Under the pieces are notes generated by a model. It was not told the DNA's origin. It did not search any database and saw only the letters and a list, made by a program, of their open reading frames with translations. This document shows positions 57,956 through 64,000 of a DNA stretch of 64,000 nucleotides, piece by piece. Every line of letters starts with the position of its first letter. Position 1 is the first letter of the stretch. The translations under genes were made by a program, and so were the position numbers. Source of the DNA: Ciona intestinalis (lineage: Eukaryota; Chordata; Ascidiacea; Phlebobranchia; Cionidae); NCBI RefSeq assembly GCF_000224145.3, contig NC_020167.2, forward strand, positions 1,974,113-2,038,112. Direction: 5' to 3'.

Positions 57956-60272
57956 ATGATTCAGGAAAAAAGTATCCTGTATAGGAACGGCAATAGATGT
58001 AGATCCTGGTTGGATCTAATTTTCCAAGCATGTACAACCATTTCACTTCTATACTTAGTTATCAAAGTGTCAATCCTAGCAATGCAAGCAAATACAGGTA
58101 AGTTGGTTGTACAATATAGCAATTTGAAAATGTTGTATTGTATGAAGTAAAAAAAATACTTCTATTTTGAGCAGTATTTGATGCTTACAACTCCATGATA
58201 AAAGTTGAAAACTCAAGTTCTTCTGTGAAGAAAACATTTCATGGTTTTCCTTCCAATCGGCCGCTTATCATTGCTCACAGGGGAAGCTCAGGTTTGCTTT
58301 GGTGTTGTTGGTAGTTGTATTACTAAAGTTTTTGCTTTTACGATATAAAACTTAAAGGGGCACCACTGTACCAATCTTTACTTAAAACAAATAGCAATAT
58401 TTGGTTCCCTTTAAAATTACTCTGGCATAGTGACCAAGCATAATGGTTTTGGCAAGCCTGCTTTATGTGAATGATTGTACAGTAACTTTGTATCAATTAA
58501 CCATATAGAATCCACAAACTTATTACAGTGCATTGGCGATACTGTTCTTTAGTAACTGTAGCTGGTATATTTAACTGAACCATTTATATTCAGGTATGCG
58601 ACCTGAACACACAGTAGCAGCGTACCAACTAGCAGTCGATCAAGGAGCAGACATCATTGAATGTGATTTAGCTGTTACTAAGGTAACGGAAGATTTTTCT
58701 GTTGCAACAATGTTCTATAATGCATTTTTGTCATTATACAAAATAGACCAGCGTTATGCCACAGTAGCATGTCCTAGATGCCATCATTTAGTCCAATATG
58801 AGCAAGATACCTAATTGCACTTGCTTTGACCCTTATGGGCTATCTAAAATCAGAAATTTAAATATAAGTCACTCACAAAGGTATTTTTTGGTATCTCTTT
58901 AAGCAACCACCATGTGTTTAAACAAAACAATCTTATAATGAAGTCGTAGCCCAACGCAAGAAGATAATTAAGATAAATCGAAAAAGTTATGTTTTATGTA
59001 GGATTTGAAGTTGGTTTGTTCTCATGATGCGTATCTGAATGACACGACAGACATTCACCATCATTCTGTGTTCAAGAACAGAGTGACCACTTACACCATT
59101 GGTGGAAAAACAATCACAGATTATTTCATTAATGATTTTACTTTGGCAGAATTAAAGACTCTTAAAAGGGTGAGTTTAAAAAATTGTAATTGCAATGCAG
59201 ATAACTCCATAAAAGTGAAAGAGCAATTTCTGTTTTCTATGTATATACACTTCACACCTAATGACAATTTTTAACAGGTTCAATTTTCTAATCTTTCAGG
59301 TCCAGAATCGACCTTACAGAGACCAATCTTACAACGGTTTGTTTCAAATTGCAACATTTGATGAATATGTGGCAGTGGCAAAATTTGCAACAACTGGAGA
59401 CCGAGTTGTTGGTATCTACCCAGAAACAAAGAATCCAGTCTTCTTTAACCAATTCCTTGCTATCAACAACACAACCATGGAAGACCTGCTGCTTGCTTCA
59501 CTGTACAAGCATGGATATACATCTGCTGACTCTCCCTGTTTTGTACAGTCGTTTGACGAGCAAAGTCTACTATACATGGCCAACCACACCAAGTTACCAC
59601 TCATCTATTTGACCAGCACACGACCCAGCAGTGAACATCTGAACCAACTCTCTACTTTTTGTTACGGAGTTGGCGTCTCAAAAAATATAATCGTTCAAGT
59701 GGATCCCACCACCAATGAAATCGTCACAAATACCAATTTTCTAAAGACAGCTCATGCTAAGAATCTAAAGGTATAAATGATTTTATGCAATTGTTTTTTT
59801 CTTTTTTATTTTGGATAAGTGATTTTAACTTATTTATACTTTTGCGGTGAGAAAACGACATATAACTTGAGTGTTCTGTTTTATATTCACCTATAACCCC
59901 AAGGACACATGAGTCCACAAGTGTGACAGCAGTGAGCCTTGAACCCATAATCTGTGGCCTACAAACCCCATTGCACTGGTAGATTATATCCATCCAGTTG
60001 GGGTTGAGGGTTCTAGCCATTTCCCACAGTGATTTCTCACTGCAGATAAGCAATCCTGCCCCAATTAGTGTTTTGGGTTTTTGCGCGTTTGTAACAAATC
60101 ACATTCTCATTGTTAGGTCCATGCCTTTACTTTTCGAAACGAACATCAATTCCTTGCATGGGATTACGGATGTGATTCTTACAGAGAATATGCAAGATTC
60201 ACTGAGCTTGAACTGGATGGATTTTTCACAGATTACCCGTGGTCACTCGCAAACTTTCAACAAGGAGATTGA
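57956..60272 (+). CDS. GlpQ-like glycerophosphodiester phosphodiesterase, membrane-anchored
   Basis: Six exons (57956-58097, 58175-58291, 58594-58682, 59002-59169, 59300-59770, 60117-60272) give 380 residues. One hydrophobic N-terminal segment (LIFQACTTISLLYLVIKVSI) predicts a type II anchor with the enzyme outside or in the lumen. GDPD motifs are [10 protein letters not shown] with catalytic [14 protein letters not shown], the metal ligands E-x-D in [11 protein letters not shown], and KLVCSHDAYLN with the second histidine. [28 protein letters not shown] and the end DGFFTDYPWSLANFQQGD follow. The long insertion between HD and the YPE block is typical of periplasmic GlpQ and plant GDPD1-like enzymes, not of the common animal GDE class. 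It would hydrolyse glycerophosphodiesters to glycerol-3-phosphate and an alcohol. An in-frame upstream ATG at 57908 precedes the acceptor ending 57947, so Met 57956 is preferred. Candidate AATAAA at 60427. Confidence 0.85.
59895..59990 (-). repeat. tRNA-like SINE head
   Basis: On the minus strand ACCAGTGCAATGGGGTTTGT then B-box-like GGGTTCAAGGC. CCCCAAGGACACATGAG on the plus strand matches the SINE body. It lies in the last intron of the GDPD gene. Confidence 0.5.
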
Positions 60273-60544
60273 ATCAAATCTACACACTGCGAATTCTTAA
60301 AACGATTTTTAAAAAATAGACTCAAATCCAGAATCTTGCCACAGATGTTTCAGATTTTACATTGCATGCTCTTCTGGTGCTTTTTATTTTGTTTTTACTG
60401 ATTTAATATTCATTCAGGGTTTTTTTAATAAACAACAGCTACTCTGTTTTGTTGTGACTTGGTTTCCGATTCATACACTTCGAACCCGCTTATAAGAATG
60501 CAGAAGTATGATTTTAGATGGGATTATAATTTCGTTTTTTTTAT

Positions 60545-60665
60545 GTGCGGCTGGCAATTTGGACAACCCATGAAAGGGTTCGAGCAATTATCATAAGTCA
60601 GCTTGCCCAAGGACACCCGTCTGCAACGCTAGCAGATCGAACAACAGGCTTTAATCATGCGGTAG
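60545..60665 (-). repeat. SINE fragment
   Basis: TATGTGCGGCTGGCAATTTG, CAACCCATGAAAGGGTTCGA, GCAATTATC and CCCAAGGACACCCGTC follow the reverse order of the family. Confidence 0.55.
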
Positions 60666-60802
60666 TTAGACCAAGAACAACTGTTTAACGAAAAAAGATC
60701 CATATGACCACTAACGTGTCCAATAAGACCAACTGTTCAACGAAAAGGGCCATTATGACGACTTACGTGCTGAAAACATTTCCCATCTTACCCCCACCTT
60801 AC

Positions 60803-60880
60803 GCAGTTTAATGTGTAATTACCCAACCTTTACGCATTTTAATGTGTAATTACCCAACCTTTACGCAGTTTAATGTGGTG
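60803..60880. repeat. Direct tandem repeat, about 33-bp unit
   Basis: TTTAATGTGTAATTACCCAA then CCTTTACGCA recurs two and a half times. Confidence 0.8.
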
Positions 60881-61442
60881 AAGTCCATACGGTAGCACCC
60901 AGGTAGGATACTGTGGTCCCATGACGTACTACGATGCGGGACCTTACTCACATAGCATAAAAAATGTATTATCATGTAAACGAAGCAATTGTACTTTATT
61001 AGTTAAACAATTCGGATTTATGTGATACTAATCCAATATTTACGTCGACCTTTGCGTTTGAATGCAAACACGTTCATTTGAAAGAAGTACTGATCAAACA
61101 TTAACTTATGCTGCATCAACTGAAATGATGTTCCATTTTACCTTATCTTTTTACATACCCGCAACAACATATCGTATTTAGTTAATTGAATCGGCGAGCC
61201 ATATATTCGCCATACAGGCCGTGGGAGTTCGTGTGTAAAGCTGATGAAGTCTAGAGAATGTGCAGTATATTGAAATATGAGGAAATAGATAATGCTTGCG
61301 TACATTTTTACGATTAGTTACCGAGGTTTTAGTGCATGGTGGGTAAACAGGGGCTATAAAATTGAACTACAGAATAAATATGTTAAACGTTTTCCCCATA
61401 GCAGACAGAGCAATACCCCGAGAATAATTTATATATTATATA

Positions 61443-61630
61443 GGTGATATGGGGCGATGAGGCAAAACAGACCATGTTTTAATTCTCTTTATCGACCCGT
61501 TTTTAGTAAATATAGAATATTTACAGGAATATATTACCGTATCGTCACGACCTTGAATCAAGCGTCTTTATAAGAAAATATTGAATATCATTCTGTGCTA
61601 AGGGTATCTATCTTAACCCATAGTAGTAGG
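61443..61630 (-). repeat. Degenerate MITE
   Basis: GGTGATATGGGGCGATGAGG at the left, AAGGGTATCTATCTTAACCC at the right, with a family-like body (TTAATTCTCTTTATCGACCC, TCGTCACGACC). Confidence 0.5.
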
Positions 61631-62017
61631 CTACAGTATGTGTAGCTTGTACTTAATACAAAGCTTGGTAGATAGTGTATTATATTCTTTAGATATATGG
61701 TTTATAATAATGAACAAGGACTAAACAACAACCATCAACATCGCTTTCCATCAACCGGAGTAGCTTGTTGTGGCGTGAATCGCGTATATCGAAATTGTTT
61801 CAAGTATTGGGTTATTGTTTTGTTGACTGCAAAAGTTAAATCGCAACTACAAGTGTGACAGCTGTGCGTCCATTATGCAAAGTCATAATAAATTTAACTA
61901 CGGTTTATAGATTGATCCGTATTTGGATACTTAATTAGTAGGTTCATACAGAAACTTGGCCGCTCCAAATAATCACATACACCGTAACTCAGTTAGCGGG
62001 AAAACAAAGATCAAAGC

Positions 62018-64000
62018 ATGCGGTATGCACTTGGTAAGCGCGTATTTGTACAGCTAATACACCAATAGTCGTTTGTTTATTATGTCATAAAGTGTATACG
62101 GTTGGCTCGTTTTTTAGAATGTTTCGCTGTGTTGGTTTGCGTTGCGGTGGAAAGTTCTTGTGCAACTGGGGCAGATGGGCGTATCTTAGACGGCCTACCT
62201 ACCAACCGCCCGTTGAATATTGCTCACAGAGGAAGTTCTGGTAAGTATAGGACAAATGATTGTAACCTTTTTCGCGTGGCGGGACAGTCTTTATAACCCG
62301 GGTGTTCTGTTACACACACCTCGTTTCCCCTTTTAAGTTATACAATTACATTTAGTGGATAAGTATTTTTCAGGGTGGTTGTTAATTTAAACAGCCAATA
62401 TTTGAACAGCCAATAAGGGACATTAGTTAGAGCAATTGTCGTAAAGTGTCGTGCCCTAGGACAAATATGCACACTTATATGGTAACAGCGTCGAGTCTGG
62501 TACCCGCATCCTGAGGTCGAGAGACGAGCGTTCTGTAAGCACTAAGCCAGGGCGCTGGACGGATGACGTAACCAATATTTCGTACATGTGTCCAATTGAT
62601 AACAACACTCATGTATTGTATAAGTTACATATTAAACGACGGATGTACGACCTATTCCAGGTATGCGACCTGAACACACAGTAGCAGCGTACCAACTAGC
62701 AGTCGATCAAGGAGCAGACATCATTGAATGTGATTTAGCTGTTACTAAGGTAACATGTTGTTTTAGATACAATGTTTGGCCCACTCTATAAACTACAACA
62801 TTTTTAACAACCCGGACGTTTTTGGTTTCTTTGATATAGTAGGGTGGGGGAAGACAGTACACCTTTAGCATATATTATCCAAATATACTGATCGTGTTTT
62901 AAACATTTGCCCTACAATCTGTGGGAGTTGTGAGTATACGCTTTTATAATTCCGTGAAATTTGTTTGTTTACTACTAAATAGGAGGAGGAAATAGAATGA
63001 AAAGGTGTCCTATCTCCCTCACCCTACTAAATATATTTTATTTAAGTGCTTTATACCTAATATATCAAATGTATCTATAACTTCAGGCATGGGACGCTTC
63101 TAGAATATTTTACCTTCAACTGGTATTGTTTTAAAATACAGTAGGGTGAGGGAAGATGGGACATCTTCTCGTTCTATTTTCTCGTCCCATTTAGTAGTAC
63201 ACAAAAATTATTCAAAAAAATATAAAACCGTATCCTCACGACTCCTATAGACCGTTGTTAATTGTTTAAAAACGATCAGGATATTTGAATTTATGTGCTA
63301 AAATGTCCCACCTTTCCCCACCCTACTATATATAACTGACGAGCGTCAATATAATATCAATAAACTTTCAAAACAACATTCTCACATGCTTTACAGGACC
63401 TTAAATTTATCTGTACACACGACTCGTGGTTGAATGCAACAACAGATGTTTCATCTCACAAGGAATTCGACGATCGTGTGAACACCTACAGAATCGACGG
63501 GATACTTAGAAGGGATTATTTTACCATCGACTTTACTTTAGAAGAATTGAAAACATTGAAAACGGTAAATTTTTTTTAGAAAATGAGTATTTAAACGTAA
63601 ACCTTAACCTAAAGCGTAACGATTATAATTTTTAAGCATAACCAACGATTTGAACATTCTGTATTAATATATTATATGTGGATGTAGTTATGTCATATAG
63701 CACTTGCTGGGGTAAGATGGGACATCTTTAGCACATTGTATATATAATATCCTGATCGTGGATATTATAAAATCACCAATGGTATATGGGAATCGTGATG
63801 ATACTAGAATTCTTTAAATAGTCTTTGTTTACTACCAAATGGGACGAAAAAATACAAAAAAAGGTGTCCCATCTTCCCCCAGCCCAAGGAAACTTTTTCC
63901 ACCCTACTCTATGCGCAAATTAAAAAATAATCTTCCAATTTAACGCCATAGATTCAGTCCCGCTCATACAGAGACCAATCATATAACGGGATGTATCCGA
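62018..64000 (+). CDS. Second GlpQ-like glycerophosphodiester phosphodiesterase, secreted type, cut by the window end
   Basis: Exons: 62018-62033, 62118-62240, 62661-62749, 63397-63564, 63952-beyond 64000. The 16-nt first exon (ATG plus four codons) is inferred because it joins in frame to [18 protein letters not shown] and completes a cleavable signal peptide beginning MRYAL; the alternative is a start outside the window's obvious ATGs. GDPD motifs are [52 protein letters not shown] and [11 protein letters not shown]. Intron positions and phases match the first GDPD gene exactly, so the two are tandem paralogues. They differ in targeting: membrane anchor there, signal peptide here. The 89-nt third exon is identical to that of the first gene base for base, while neighbouring exons are clearly diverged. 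MITEs occupy introns 3 and 4. Confidence 0.82.
62395..62570 (-). repeat. SINE fragment in the second GDPD gene
   Basis: AGAGCAATTGTCGTAAAGTG, GTGCCCTAGGACAAATATGC and CTTATATGGTAACAGCGTCG, then a tRNA-like head read in reverse, GCGCCCTGGCTTAGTGC. Confidence 0.55.
62838..63034 (+). repeat. MITE copy
   Basis: TATAGTAGGGTGGGGGAAGA at the left with ACACCTTTAGCATATA, GGTGTCCTATCTCCCTCACC CTACTA at the right. It lies in intron 3 of the second GDPD gene. Confidence 0.85.
63139..63336 (-). repeat. MITE copy
   Basis: CAGTAGGGTGAGGGAAGATG then GGACATCTTCTCGTTC at the left, AATGTCCCACCTTTCCCCAC CCTACTATA at the right. It lies in intron 3 of the second GDPD gene. Confidence 0.85.
63702..63907 (+). repeat. 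MITE copy with a small insertion near its right end
   Basis: CTTGCTGGGGTAAGATGGG then ACATCTTTAGCACATTG at the left. At the right GTGTCCCATCTTCCCCCAGC is followed by about 18 extra bases and then CCACCCTACTCTA. Confidence 0.75.

Larger units (their letters stand above)
60273..62017. other. Spacer between the two GDPD genes
   Basis: No gene seen. Contains the first gene's 3' UTR, a reversed SINE, a direct repeat at 60803-60880 and a degenerate MITE at 61443-61630. TTTCCCATCTTACCCCCACC near 60778 is another isolated MITE end. Confidence 0.55.

Overview
The window is animal nuclear DNA, almost certainly from a solitary ascidian of the genus Ciona (C. robusta/intestinalis type). The basis is AT-rich non-coding sequence, short GT-AG introns, chordate orthologues with tunicate-like divergence, the adjacent pinhead-Admp pair described in Ciona embryos, and many short hAT/Tc-like inverted-repeat elements and tRNA-derived SINEs. 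All gene models were assembled by eye from splice sites, reading-frame continuity and remembered family features. No search was run. Three runs of N (50, 50 and 500) mark assembly gaps.

Layout. 1-2138 (+): 3' part of a DLC1/STARD13-type RhoGAP-START gene. 5833-7279 (+): pinhead, a secreted three-repeat cystine-rich protein. 8921-11377 (+): Admp, a BMP-class ligand. 12324-23014 (+): a 20-exon CDKL5 kinase. 23770-26431 (+): S-formylglutathione hydrolase (ESD), 5' end in a gap. 26573-32587 (-): ERCC5/XPG DNA-repair nuclease, convergent with ESD. 33116-33583 (-): SYS1 Golgi protein. 34518-36502 and 37133-38559 (+): two related type I membrane proteins, one C-type lectin plus three EGFs, the other one EGF. 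39659-41215 (-): a heparan-sulfate-type sulfotransferase. 41849-45456 (+): a 974-aa protein with a GlnD/DUF294-like nucleotidyltransferase motif and C-terminal TPR-like helices. 46298-48939 (-): a GT31 beta-1,3-glycosyltransferase, with a nearly identical partial second copy at 50541-52351. 53234-57093 (+): MOSPD2, 5' end in the 500-N gap. 57956-60272 and 62018-64000 (+): two GlpQ-like glycerophosphodiester phosphodiesterases, the second cut by the window end.

How the genes relate. Most are unrelated housekeeping or signalling genes. Pinhead and Admp are a known functional pair: Pinhead is an extracellular partner/antagonist of Admp, and in Ciona its transcription is reported to silence the adjacent Admp in cis. 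The 34-52 kb stretch is the accessory-looking part. It holds cell-surface lectin/EGF proteins, a sulfotransferase, a glycosyltransferase and the nucleotidyltransferase-TPR gene, and it is the zone most densely filled with one MITE family.

The most interesting items are the nucleotidyltransferase-TPR gene, the lectin/EGF pair with a splice donor that appears to come from a MITE, an exon identical at nucleotide level between otherwise diverged GDPD paralogues, a perfect 27-bp palindrome between pinhead and Admp, and the duplicated GT31 block, which may be an uncollapsed haplotype.
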